A stretch of DNA of 64,000 nt, from the NCBI GenBank assembly GCA_009760855.2, contig WPIO01000045.1, positions 3,179,501 to 3,243,500 on the forward strand, read 5' to 3'. Shown here piece by piece: positions 25,801 through 35,949 of this stretch (the stretch's first letter is position 1; each line of letters opens with the position of its first letter). Position numbers and translations under genes: made by a program. Source of the DNA: Cristatella mucedo (lineage: Eukaryota > Bryozoa > Phylactolaemata > Cristatellidae). The notes under the pieces were generated by a model. That model searched no databases and was not told where the DNA came from. It saw nothing but the letters and a program-made list of their open reading frames with translations.

Positions 25801-28676
25801 GCTGAAGAAAATGAGGATTTTCTTCTCTCACCGTGAAATTTCATTCGACGTTACAAATTTCTTTGCTCGTCGCTTATTGACCTCGACAATTCAAATCAGC
25901 GCTAGACCTTGACCTCTAAAATCTTACTCCTTGTCCGGCACTACACTTGGGCATCGTTTCATTAGCGTCCTCTTACCGCGATTCGTCATAGCTGCCGGAA
26001 TCAGCGAAACCACTGAGCTCGGGTAAATGCAAAATCCCGTTTGACAAAGAAGATCTTACGATCGAATTCTTAGAATGTCTCTTAACCAGCCACTATCTTC
26101 ATATTTCTGTCTTTCATTACCAATCTTCTGGACTCACTCAGTTAGTAACTCCTGTTTAAGAAAACTGCAATCATCCTAATGGTACATGATTCTTTCAGAT
26201 GCATGTAATTATTTTAACTAGTCACATTCAGATCGCTGTTTTATATTTGCAGTAACCTTTCCTATCATTTTAATATGCATAAGACAAAACCCAATTGCGT
26301 ATGAGCATCGAAGAATTATTCTGAAGCTATTGCTCATGCAGATACAAGGTACGATCACCAAATAAGCTTGAAGGAATCTTTTCATTGACGCAGATCAAAT
26401 ATGATCGTAAGGAACTCGTTCCATCAGATATTTTATGTGACCAGAGCACATTTCACTCTTGCATTTACAGCATCAGATGGATGTCCGATTAAAAGCCGTG
26501 ATTTCAAATGCAGTAAAGCAATTTTTAGTTGGCTAAGGAGAATGTTATGCGACACTATAGTGTGTTACCCTCGACGTCGCATACATTTGTACTTGTCCAA
26601 ACTGTGTGCATAGTGCATCTCACGTAGTTGTCATGAAATTCATATAATTTCAAGTTTCACGTGCCTGCTCAGTAGATCACATTATTGTCTATTGTACGTT
26701 GTTTCTCTGTGTGTGATATACTTGAATTTTACATATGCTCTATGTGGTCATTTACTTGTTTTATTTACCGCAGGCCCTTGTCAGGGCTGGAGTAATTGGC
26801 ATGCTTCGTGGGCACACGGTATCTCTCTTGTAAGCTAGTAGTTTTTCACGAGAATTTGAGGATGCAAAACCAGGTATGGAGCTATCGCCTGATTTCACGT
26901 AGCTCTTTGAGCGAACTTTACTATTTCACATAATCATCCGCTTCTTTACAACATATGGTTACGCTCTAAAAATGACTAGAATAAGCAATCCTTAGATCCC
27001 ACAAGTATATAGCGGTAACTATCGGTAAGACCTCAAAGCTAAGCATGCCTGCATATAGCTGATATCATTATTTACATCCAAACAGGCTCCTAAATCAGGT
27101 CTACTGAGGGAACAATAACGTACCCATCTTGGCGTTATCTACCGCTTCAAAATTAGGAAACGTGCGCTTACAAGGGCATGTGCAGAGACAATATTGTCAC
27201 CTTTAAAGACCGAGGTCGTGGGCTTGATTCCTATGGCATTTTACGGCGCCTGAATTTAAGTTCTCTTAAGAGCTGAACAAATATTTGTATTATTGTATTA
27301 AATTATGGAGCATGCGGCACGTGAAAGATTTATTACCTGATTCAAGTATCCTGGTTTTGGATAAATAAAACCAACGGCAGACATGTACGACCATTCTACA
27401 TTAGACCAATTTGTGTATTGCGGTAGTCGAATGACCTGAGTGGGCGACCCGACTGCCATGCCATGGTCGGATGAGACAATGACATTTACTGAATCCTCCA
27501 AACCGGCCGTCCTCAGCTGGTGCGTGAGATAGCCCAGCACCGAATCCATCTCCTCCACCATTTGCAGCGATTCAGGCGCGTTCGGGCCCTTGCTAAATAA
27601 ATATGATTGCCATTAATAGCCGTGATCAGCCACGCATACAAATGCTGACGGCGACGAATTACGGCAGCGAATGCTGAGCTCGTGCCGTTATAAAAGCAGC
27701 AGGAGCTACTCTTACTAAGTTAGTATCCATACTATACTTTAACATGTCACTGTGTAGCAACTACCATTAAATGTGGTCCGCGTAACCTTAGAGAGTAATG
27801 AAATGCAGCGATGATCTCTTCTGAGCCACACCCACCTGTGACCGATGCTATCAGGCTGGTTAAAGTAAAGCGTGACGATATTTATCTTTTCATCCTTTAG
27901 CCATCGTATGACCTCGTTCACTCTAACGAGGTTCGGTGTGCTGTCTGAGTACTTATACCAATGCATCGGTCGGAAGCCTTGCAGCTCGACCTCGCTGCCT
28001 GCAACATATCAGGCTGTCTATACGGAGGCGCAGCATCTGGAGGAACAGATTCTACTGAAGTTCACTCTCTAAAATGTAACCGATCTTTAATTTTGTAGCA
28101 TTACTTGATGTATCACTTTACACACCTGCCTAACGAATGATGACCGACGAAAATAAAAATATTTCCTCGGATTTTAAAATGGAAATCTTAGGACCTTTGA
28201 CAGGAAATGCTGCGTACAAAACGTGCTGAGAAATTTAGCTCCGAGTCACATAGCGTGGGTCGATCAGCATGGGAGGAAATAGAGTTATGCCGACGTGATT
28301 CAACGTTGGCGCTGTACAGTGCTACAGGAGAATTTCAAACTGCAAGAGAGCAAAAGCGAACGCACTTCCGATTCGGAATACTTACTGCTGCATTGTAATT
28401 ATTGTCACTAATTAAAAAGAGGCCAATACATGACTAAGTTCCCTAGTCCTAAAGATCAAGCTAATTTCTTGTATTAGTTAATTAGGTATAGAGTATAACC
28501 CAAAATGTGGCTCTCTCAGCTCATTTTGAATTAGATCAGCCTTAGTCAGCTAGCTGGAAAGTTGGCGAAATTATTAGCCTTAGAAAATCCGGGTGCCATG
28601 CCCTTGATAATGAAGGGATACGACGCAGAGAATGCGATTAAGGGAAAGAATCTCGTTGATGGAGAGAGATAGGGAC

Positions 28677-28731
<55 letters not shown>

Positions 28732-31700
28732 GAGACAGAGGGAGAGAGAGACAGAGACAGAGACAGAGAGACAGAGACAGAGACAGAGAGAGACAGAGAC
28801 AAAGACAGAGACAGAGACAGAAAAGAGAGACAGACAGAGACAGACAGAGACAGACAGAGACAGACAGAGGCAGACAGAGACAGACAGAGACAGACAAGCA
28901 GACACACAGACAGAGACAGAGAGAGACACAGAGAGACAGAGAGACATAGAGACAGAGAGAGACAGAGAAAGACAGAGAAAGACACAGAGAGACACAGAGA
29001 GACACAGAAAAAGAGACAGGGAGAAAAGAGAGAGACAGAGATAGAGAGAGATAGAGAGAGACAGAGAAAGACAGAGAGGGACAGAGAGAGACAGAGACAG
29101 AGAGAAACCGAGCGAGACAGAGAGAGATAGAGAGACCGAGACAGAGAGAAACAGATAGAGACAGAGAGAGAAAGGGGAGAGAAAAGTTAAAATAGCAAGA
29201 AAGCGAGGGAAAATGTGATGGCTGGCAGAGCAAGCGGCTATTTTTAGCGTGAGCTTCAGTGGATATCGCCTCTGAAATTAACCGAATCATCAGGTACAGG
29301 AGCTATTGGTCGTAGCCTTCACACTAGCTCTCGGGAGGCATATTGCAGACATTTACTTTACTTAATGTAGCGACGAGCAGCTTCTCTTCTACGATTTCTT
29401 GTAATGTGCTGGCAAGGTGGCTAGTAGCAGGAATATAAATGATTTGTCTGGCAGAGTGCAGGGTATGAGACACTTTTATTTGTTAGAGCGTAGCTAGCTG
29501 TAATCTCTCAGATATAAGCTGTGCATGATCACGCGAGATGCACCAACTTCTTTCGTTCTCTTCGAAATACTTATAAGGATTTCTCTTCGACTGCCTATCC
29601 AATCCACTTGAGCGGCCTGCGCTTCCGGTCGGCAGTTGGCCCGTTAGCTCAAAGCTATACCCGGAACGAGCTCAACCAGGCGGCGCTGACCATCAGGCTA
29701 CTTAGTGTAACGAAAGGCCGTCAGGTGGTTTCACGTATCCGGCGTCAGCCGTGACCGTGACCTGGTCACGGCACGCTCAACCCCACCGCTCCTTTGCTGA
29801 GGCAAAAATAGTAATTAACGACGATACTAATAGTAATACTAATAGCTCATGTTGATATCGACCTAAAGAGAACTAGATCTCGACGTGCACGTGCCCATTG
29901 TAGAACTCACTCTGGCTCATAAATGCTTTTGCTGCAGAAATCTTGGTTCAAAGCCCATAGCTTTTTTCCAACTACTCTTTTAAGAGCAGCAAACGCTTGG
30001 CTGTAGTCACAAGCCACTTGTTAGTCTTGAGCTGATAATTCACTTTTCAGCCGTAATGTTCACGAAAAGTAAAGTTCAAAGGTTTCGATGTGCTAATAAT
30101 GAAATGTGGCGACGAGTTTCGGCGCTCTCTAGATGGCCTGCTTTTTAAAGACTTCGAGAGTTAATTTTGCAGTTTAGCGCCAGCCAGCGGCCGTCGTGCT
30201 TGGAAATGCGACCCTACTCTCATCCTGTGTACCATCCGACTGCAGTGCGAACCCTTAGGACGATTGAGCGACTCCACAAAGTTCAAAGTTCAAGCAGACG
30301 CTGCCGCCTGCCGCCGAGCAGCAGGAGCAGCGACGAAAAATTCGCAGGAACCTAACTGACCCGGATATCCGCTCGGAGCGCTGAGCCCGAGTCTACGCGC
30401 ATGCTAGCTCGCCGGGGCAGCGCTAGTGCTTCGTCGCACTCTCGCGCTGCTCCGACCGCTCCGGCCGTGAGCAGCCTGTCGAAGCTTAGCTCGCACCTGG
30501 CCAGAAGTAGGTTGCAGCCGTCAGTCCTTGCTTCATTCCTGTCACCCAGATAGGCTCGCTTGTATTCCACCACTTTGCGTCGACAGTAGACATTGAGAAC
30601 CTTTCCTTCGACGCAGGATCGTACATGCTGTTAGAGACGATTTCGTGGTTCTCCGGGTAACGGCCTTTAAAAGAAAGAACAATCTTACTGTACAAATCGC
30701 CGCTAGCCGATGCTTTCTTTACAGCGAACGTAAAGTGTCTAGAAATAGGTTAAGAGTACTGAGGGTGCCATACGTATGTGTTATCACGATTACTATTATC
30801 TACACGAGGGCAGCGAATTTCGTCAGCGAGCATTTACGAGTGCAACAATAATGGCAGCACGAACGAGGCTTCTCTATTTAGGTGTTGAGGCGTCGGTTGC
30901 CCAGTGACACAGGACAGACTGAAACTGCCCTACACGCGATGAACCGAGCGCAAGCAGCACCTGGTGAGCCGAGACGCGTCAGAGAGTCGCGCCCTGAGAG
31001 TCACGAGACCTGCCTCGATGTCGGCACTGGCCGAAGCACTGGTATAAGCATCGGCATTAGCTGTACCAACCACGTCGCCTCTCTAATGTCTGCTGGCTCT
31101 GTTACTCGCACTGATTAGTTTCAATAAGCGCTTACAGCATCCCATCTAGTCTCGGTGATGTAATACGTCGCAAGTAACGGATGTGCCACATGATCATATA
31201 TGATTAATGATCATTCCTTTCATTCTTCCGCGGTTAAGGTAGGCAAATAATGCTACCCGCGGGTTAGCGATGACTGATCTTAACTATAGGTTACTTGAGG
31301 TTGACCGCGATTCAGTACCGGATATTCATCGACAAAATAGTATACACCTTAGCAATACCCTCCGCATCGTTCTTGGAATAGGACATACAGGTGACTAGAG
31401 CTGAAATTGGGGGGTAGACAGCGAGGGGCTGGATCCATAAGTATTCATCTGCCTAAGTATGACTTTAACGTAATGTATCTTCATTTGTAACTCCATAAAG
31501 CCACAAAGACAAAGTGGACGCTACACATAAGATTTTTCTATAGCCAACTCAAACCCTTCGTGGTTTTTGGTAGGCATAAAATAGCCAATAGACTTCGTCT
31601 CGTCCAGCAAACAGATATTGAGAAGCATTGCTGACTCAGGTGGATTGTTAATGACTTACACCTTTTGAGCATAATAGGGCAGGTAAATCTAAGCATTTTG

Positions 31701-32259
31701 TTGATGAGTACGTTCTAGCTAGCCTGTTGCTATAATATCAAGGTATCAACTAATCCGTATGGTACAGCTTTTTCTAGTGCCCTGAAACTATTAAGATAAT
31801 AAAAAGCCTCAGATAAATGCCCGGAAGTGACAGAGTGCAGAGGCTGCTTCTCAAGTTGTAGATGTATCTATTGCTGTCTAGCACACTCGGAAGCCCTCCT
31901 GTCATGATCCTCGGAAACGCTGAGGCAGGTGCACCTGAATAGATAATAAATCGCATGCACTCTCTCGAGGTTCGTCGGATACGCTCAGACACACGAACTA
32001 CGTTCATGCTACGAAGACTTCACTCACCTGTCACTATGGTCCAATGGTTTGGGAAAGTCAAAGTTGGAAAGGCTCCCTTCACTTTCTGCACCCAAGTACC
32101 AGCATCCATCATTTCCCGGAAAAATGGCATCCGCGCCTTGTTGACGTAGTCATATCGGAAGCCGTCGAATGAGACGAGAAGTAGCTGTCTGCTGCCCCTC
32201 ACTGTATGCGACGAAAAAGCGGCCAGAAATACCAGCAGTAGGCAGGTATACCATCCCAT
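19350..32259 (-). CDS. ENPP: ENPP4/5-like ectonucleotide pyrophosphatase/phosphodiesterase, complete six-exon gene
   Basis: Joining 32259-32028, 30664-30497, 27998-27836, 27592-27337, 24381-24238 and 19652-19350 gives 421 aa with every phase consistent and GT-AG at every junction. The family hydrolyses phosphodiester or pyrophosphate bonds of extracellular nucleotides using two zinc ions and a threonine nucleophile. Seen: signal peptide at residues 1-22; VSFDGF (Asp32); TFPNH (nucleophile Thr68); PDSIGH (Asp183, His187); SSDHGM (Asp230, His231); GVHGYDN (His332). These are all the residues expected to bind the two zincs. The last 17 or so residues are hydrophobic, fitting a GPI-anchor signal or a membrane anchor. 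Several N-x-S/T sites occur. Length is close to ENPP4/5 (about 450 aa); nuclease-like and somatomedin domains of ENPP1-3 are absent. Substrate cannot be told from sequence. Confidence 0.92.
19800..19975 (+). mobile_element. LINE-B 3' tail in ENPP intron 5
   Basis: Contains ctctaacctctgttatgctt, ttcctttacagcaag and tagattgagttttctgag, the usual 3' UTR blocks. Confidence 0.75.
20375..20815 (+). mobile_element. LINE-B 3' fragment
   Basis: Begins at LLTDLHWLPV-like sequence (caccgacctgcactggctcc) and runs through the 3' UTR to an AT-rich tail. In ENPP intron 5. Confidence 0.85.
20835..21060 (-). mobile_element. LINE-B 3' fragment, tail to tail with the previous one
   Basis: Reverse-oriented 3' UTR (aatctctttttctaggcac, ggtcagcatgcacatatggt, cagcacgcacaagcac). 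Confidence 0.8.
21085..21170 (+). mobile_element. LINE-B 3' tail
   Basis: gtgtctagaaagagattcag, ttctctgagggcgctaagc and an ATT run. Confidence 0.75.
21278..21412 (+). mobile_element. SINE-A
   Basis: ggcccagtggttaagacgct, gtgggctcgaatcctgtggc, then gactaagttctcttagggcg. Confidence 0.82.
21420..23245. other. ENPP intron 5 sequence without recognised features
   Basis: Only short ORFs (22501-22836 plus; 22237-21953 minus), neither with a recognised motif. Confidence 0.4.
23248..23395 (-). mobile_element. SINE-A
   Basis: Reverse copy: tcatttgtatattgacctaa, gggctcgagcccacgacctc, caccttaaccactggccc. Confidence 0.82.
24238..24381 (-). CDS. ENPP: ENPP-like exon 5 (IPARLHF / ITPIV segment)
   Basis: Found by searching for the segment missing between exons 4 and 6. 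The minus strand reads IYEDLKDAHPQMKVYYKEE, then IPARLHFNKSSRITPIVILADEGW, split here over two motifs. These match the conserved ENPP stretch before the last His ligand. It is exactly 48 codons, phase 0 at both ends, matching both neighbours. Acceptor TTAATAG, donor TTG|GTAACG. It has no ATG near its start, so simple ORF calling misses it. Confidence 0.88.
24530..25465 (+). mobile_element. LINE-B 3' fragment in ENPP intron 4
   Basis: Begins at the VIQKLERL-like segment (gtgattcagaaattggaaag) and continues through SRLDF-, LHWLP- and 3' UTR-homologous blocks to an ATT tail. Frameshifted. Starts about 150 bp from ENPP exon 5. Confidence 0.87.
25710..25795. repeat. (CT)n microsatellite
   Basis: About 43 perfect CT units in ENPP intron 4. 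Confidence 0.97.
25800..27205. other. ENPP intron 4, no recognised feature
   Basis: AT-rich sequence without ORFs or repeats I can match. Confidence 0.4.
27208..27300 (+). mobile_element. SINE-A 3' part
   Basis: gaggtcgtgggcttgattcc, then ctgaatttaagttctcttaa. Lies just inside intron 4 beside the exon 4 donor. Confidence 0.75.
27337..27592 (-). CDS. ENPP: ENPP-like exon 4 (zinc ligands Asp230 and His231)
   Basis: Codes residues 188-273. Contains VIVSSDHGM, the Asp-His pair of the second zinc site, and a WSYMSAVGFIYP segment. Acceptor TATTTATTTAG, donor CAG|GTAATA. A SINE-A remnant ends about 40 bp beyond the donor. Confidence 0.92.
27836..27998 (-). CDS. ENPP: ENPP-like exon 3 (zinc ligands Asp183 and His187)
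   Basis: Codes residues 134-187 plus two bases. Begins WPG|SEVELQGFRP, the conserved segment after the WPG motif, and ends in PDSIGH, which gives the Asp and His ligands of the first zinc site. Acceptor TGTTGCAG, donor CACAG|GTGGGT. The next intron is only 243 bp. Confidence 0.92.
28675..29180. repeat. GA / GACAGA imperfect satellite-like array
   Basis: About 40 bp of pure (GA)n, then about 460 bp of mixed GAGACA/GACAGA hexamers, in ENPP intron 2. All long ORFs across it are artefacts of the repeat. Confidence 0.97.
29180..30490. other. ENPP intron 2, no recognised feature
   Basis: No supported gene or repeat; a GC-richer patch at 30240-30480 lies next to exon 2. Confidence 0.4.
30497..30664 (-). 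CDS. ENPP: ENPP-like exon 2
   Basis: Acceptor has a long pyrimidine run (TTCTTTCTTTTAAAG). Codes about residues 78-133, continuing the family pattern RYPENHEIVSNSMYDP and WWNTSEPIWVT. Enters with two bases completing Gly78 and leaves with one base. Donor CCAG|GTGCGA is weaker than the others. Confidence 0.9.
30705..30790 (+). mobile_element. LINE-B 3' tail in ENPP intron 1
   Basis: tttctttacagcgaacg and tgtctagaaataggttaag; decayed. Confidence 0.65.
31450..31650 (-). mobile_element. LINE-A 3' end fragment in ENPP intron 1
   Basis: cgtaatgtatcttcatttgt, aactccataaagccacaaag and atagacttcgtctcg match the 3' end of LINE-A. Confidence 0.8.
32028..32259 (-). CDS. ENPP: ENPP-like exon 1 (signal peptide, first zinc Asp, catalytic Thr)
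   Basis: Codes residues 1-77 plus one base. The start codon sits in a strong Kozak context (CACCATGG). A hydrophobic leader of about 20 residues precedes RQLLLVSFDGFRYDY, the family N-terminal motif with Asp32. The exon ends in the TFPNHWTIVTG motif with nucleophile Thr68. Donor is CAG|GTGAGT. Confidence 0.93.
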
Positions 32260-32302
32260 GGTGACAGGCTTTCGGTTCTACAACGGAGCGAAGGAATAAC
32301 CG

Positions 32303-32311
32303 CTTTTTATA
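32303..32311 (-). promoter_or_regulatory. TATA box of the ENPP-like gene
   Basis: Minus strand reads TATAAAAAG about 45 bp upstream of the ATG. Transcription would then start about 20 bp before the ATG, giving a very short 5' leader with a strong Kozak start. Assignment rests on position and sequence only. Confidence 0.65.
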
Positions 32312-32329
32312 CCGACTTTCAATGTACCA

Positions 32330-33250
32330 TCGGTCGTGCTAGATTTGCTTTGCACCGCTGCTGTGGCGGCATTTTCCTTCAAGTGGCCCGTAGCGGCTAT
32401 GCACCGCCAGTGGCCTTCTGCATCTCTCAAAGGTATTCTATTTGAGTGGCCAAAAGAAGGAGGAATTCCGAATTTCAGTGAGTCTAGAATTGAGGAGAAC
32501 TTCTAGCCGTAAAGTTGTAAGTACATCTTGCAATGGCCTGGCTGTATTATATGACCAAAGACTATCATCTAAGCAGAGCTTCGTTGTAAAAGTGGGACTG
32601 ATATGTAAATAAAAGCCGTCGCAGCCTTGAGCTCAGCGTTTATAGTGATCATCTGGCTAGGCCCCTGGCTAGGCCGCGATCCGTAATCAACATATTAACT
32701 AAAATTTCGCGTTAGTCATGTCTGTCATCGAGTACACGCGATCTCGTTATGCACCGCTACGTTATGCCCCGATGCTGACATTGGGGAGCAACTCCGTACG
32801 ATCCACAAGTACGTCCTGCAAGTCTCGGCGCCTGCCTTTGGCTCGAAATATCAATTTTTAAGCTAGTTTCATGTTTGCAAATCGTAATGGTTTGACTGGC
32901 AACCGTCTCGCTAGAAGAATGCCACTATAATACTTAAAAAATAAGTATTAGCAGCCGATTCTCAAAATATAAACTTCAGCGCTATTCCGGGACTGACGAA
33001 CTCTCTGGCCACATTCTGCCAGTGCACACCTTAAATTGCTCGGCATCCAGGCTTTCGTAGGTGCCCGATTTTTAATCTGCAACTGTTGACCCGCGCCGGA
33101 CGGACAGGAGGGTGCAATTCACCAGGTGTAAGAAGTACTTGACTCGGCGAACCTTGACCTGCCAACGCGTTCCTTCTCAGATTCAATTTCGCCATCTAGA
33201 GCGCCGTGGAAAAAACACTCTACGATAAGCGAGAGCTTCGGCTACTCACA
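32330..33250. other. 5' flank of the ENPP-like gene, no recognised feature
   Basis: No ORF or repeat of note. Confidence 0.4.
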
Positions 33251-33359
33251 CGGCTACTCGCCACGGTAACTCGACAGAGCCAGTTGAGAGAGCCCGTCCA
33301 AGATGTGTCCGCTATTACCCGTCTTGTGACTGTCAACTGAAGCCGAGCTGGATTTAAAG

Positions 33360-33500
33360 CCGAAGCAGGTAGCGGAAGGCGAGTAGGAATGCGGTAGCGG
33401 AAGTCGGAGCTTGAATGCGGTACTGGACAGCAGCGAGCTGGAGTTCAGCAGCGGCGGATAGGCGGGAATGCGATGGAGGTGGGCATGCTGGAATGCCATA
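33360..33500. repeat. Imperfect ggaatgcggtagcgg-type minisatellite
   Basis: Four or more variants of ggaatgcggtagcgg occur in about 140 bp. Similar variants occur at 25-95 in the other duplicate copy. Confidence 0.55.
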
Positions 33501-35900
33501 GCGGAAGGTGTGGGGGGATGCTTTGGTGCAGGCAACGCAGGTTTTCACTCAGTAGTGCCGCCTACATACTGGCATGCGTGCTATCAAATTTAGCTGCACG
33601 CACGGCTGTCATAAAATGTACTTAATTAGATGCTGGCAGCCTCGGTATAATCACTCCGTTGGTCTTAGCCCGGGGGTTAGGTGCCCGCTCTCCGACATCG
33701 CTGGTCGCTCGCGGGGATCGGGCGCTCCTTTATTGCTCGCTGCATTCGCCGGTGATAGCCTTGGAGGCTCTTCTGCTGCTATTTCAGCTCAAAATCTAGG
33801 TGCCACGTTCTAAAGTGACGACTCTCATTAGACGACCACGTCAGCTCCACAATCAAGTCTGCCTACTTTCAGCTACATAACATAGCTAAAACTCGGGCTT
33901 GTTTAGATAAGGATACCACGTTTAAATTGGTCCGTGTATTTGTGACATCCTGTCTTGACTTCTGCAACTCACTGCTTACTGGCCTACCAGCATGTGCGAT
34001 CAGGCGCTTACAGCTGGTGCGAAACTCTGCAGCTAGGATTGTCTGTCGTGAGCGTCGCAGTTGCCACGTCACACCACTTCTTGCCAACATGCACTGGCTA
34101 CCAACGGATCGGCTTCAAGGTTTTGTCGCTCACGTTTAGGTCACTTTCTTCTTTGGCTTCAGCCTCTCTCTCTCTCAGATCTACTCCTACACCACACCAA
34201 GCATCGTCCCACCCGCTTTCCGGAATCCAACAGTTTACCACTACCTCGTACAAAACTCAAATCCTTTGGAGACCGTGCATTTAATTCGTATGCTCCCAAA
34301 GCCTGGAAATCACTCCCGACATGCGTCAGAACATCCGCTTGCTTGACCATATTTAAAAAGAACTGCAAAACACACCTATTTAGGACAGCATTTAGTGGGT
34401 CCCTGCGACTCGTCCTTCATATGCTTATGCGTGCTGACACTGTGCATGCTGCCACTAACCACACTTGCACTGACCCTGTGCATGTCACTCCTAACGATGT
34501 TATTCATCTTGTTTATCAAGCATGATATTACTCAACGATTCAATCGCGTTTTCCTTTGTAGCAAATATAAAGCGCCTAGAAAGAGATTGAGTTCTCTGCG
34601 GGCGCTTTATCAAGTGCATTGCTATTATTATTTAAAGTAGGCTGTCGAATCATCTAACCTTCACTTTTTCTGTACCTCCTCTATGTTTACAGTACTTCTA
34701 CAAATCGGAGCCTAGTGGACGTCGCCAGCCCACGTGGGTTAGGCGTCTCCAGCGGTCTTGCGCCTCGATACCTCGGTTCGCGACGATTGCTAAGCGTCTA
34801 ACACGTTCTGTCTCTCTTTTTTTTTCAAATTAGCCAGCACGTAGATGTAAATCCAAAGATTATATTAGAAGATGATTCGAAATACAAAGATGTGAAGGCT
34901 AGTGATTTGTTGAGACAAAGGCTTATTCACTTAGTACACCACTTCAGGTATATAAACCTCTCTCTGGCAGTGGCATCGAGCTATTAAAAAGCATCTAGCC
35001 TGCTTTCCAAGCGCACAGTCAGTAGCAATGGCGGGTGATTCGTGTAAAATACTCAGGAATCATATCCGGAAACGAGGTATAGCTTATTGCCAGTAGGAAG
35101 TGAACGGGCAAATCTTAATTGTGCAGCGAGAACTTTCCCAAGTGGTATCCTACGACTTGGAGCTGACACAAGGCAATGCTCTGGATCGCTGGTAAGAGAG
35201 ACATATATAAATGTATAAATGTATATATAATAAATATATAAATGCATAAATGGATGGCGTGTATAAAAGGATTGGCCACTGTGTGCGAGTACTAGCAAGC
35301 AATTCTGTCTCAATCGCAATGCCTCCTCTCATTCTAGTCGTACGCACTCTTGGTCTTTGACGGTGTGGTCTCCGAATACCACAATTCCACGACTGCCCCC
35401 CTTTCTATGTGCACAATGCTATGTAAATTATTGCTATTACTATAATTATGTTTATTATTATAGGCACGATCTGGAAGATCTTTTTCAGTTTCGATGAATC
35501 TGCGCAAGCCCGCTATAAAATACCAGTGAGACACAAATAGAAGGCTGGTTATCTTTCTGCTAAGATTTCCCAGGGAATATGTGCTATCAATGGTCTTTCT
35601 GTTTGTGCTAGAGTGCATGATGTGTGAGCACAGTGTGCGCTGTCGGACTTTGAATTCCCTCTGGATGGGCGTGCCTTCGCTTACCCTTGTCGAAAGGAGG
35701 TACCGTCCTGTCAGAGGTTCGCTCTGCTGCGGTCATCCATACGCTACCCTATAATACGTCAGCGAACATTTGAAGAAGTTCACCTTTATAAGGAGCCCGA
35801 AACCCTAAAGAATCTTTCATCTTAGAAAAAATCTGAATCAGATCTGAAGGTGAGCACCATACGTTTGCATAAATAACTACGAAAATATCAGATGCAGCAT
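33455..35900 (+). repeat. Segmental duplication block 1, copy 2 (with LINE-B insertion)
   Basis: Second copy of 1-1450, longer because a LINE-B 3' fragment occupies about 33785-34635. That is exactly where copy 1 runs straight on (about position 345). Homology resumes at about 34640 and continues to about 35900. Confidence 0.7.
33785..34635 (+). mobile_element. LINE-B 3' fragment inside duplication block 1
   Basis: SLRLDF-like, LPACAIRRLQLVRNSAARIV and NMHWLP blocks, then the 3' UTR and ATT tail. Interrupts homology with window positions 345-350. Confidence 0.88.
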
Positions 35901-35949
35901 AATGTCTATTTAACCCCATATCCTGAATGCTCATTTTGACAATCTTAAT

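Noticed and set aside
28580-29290. 236-aa Ser/Leu-rich and Arg/Glu-rich ORFs
   Set aside because: Translations of the GA/GACAGA array on both strands.
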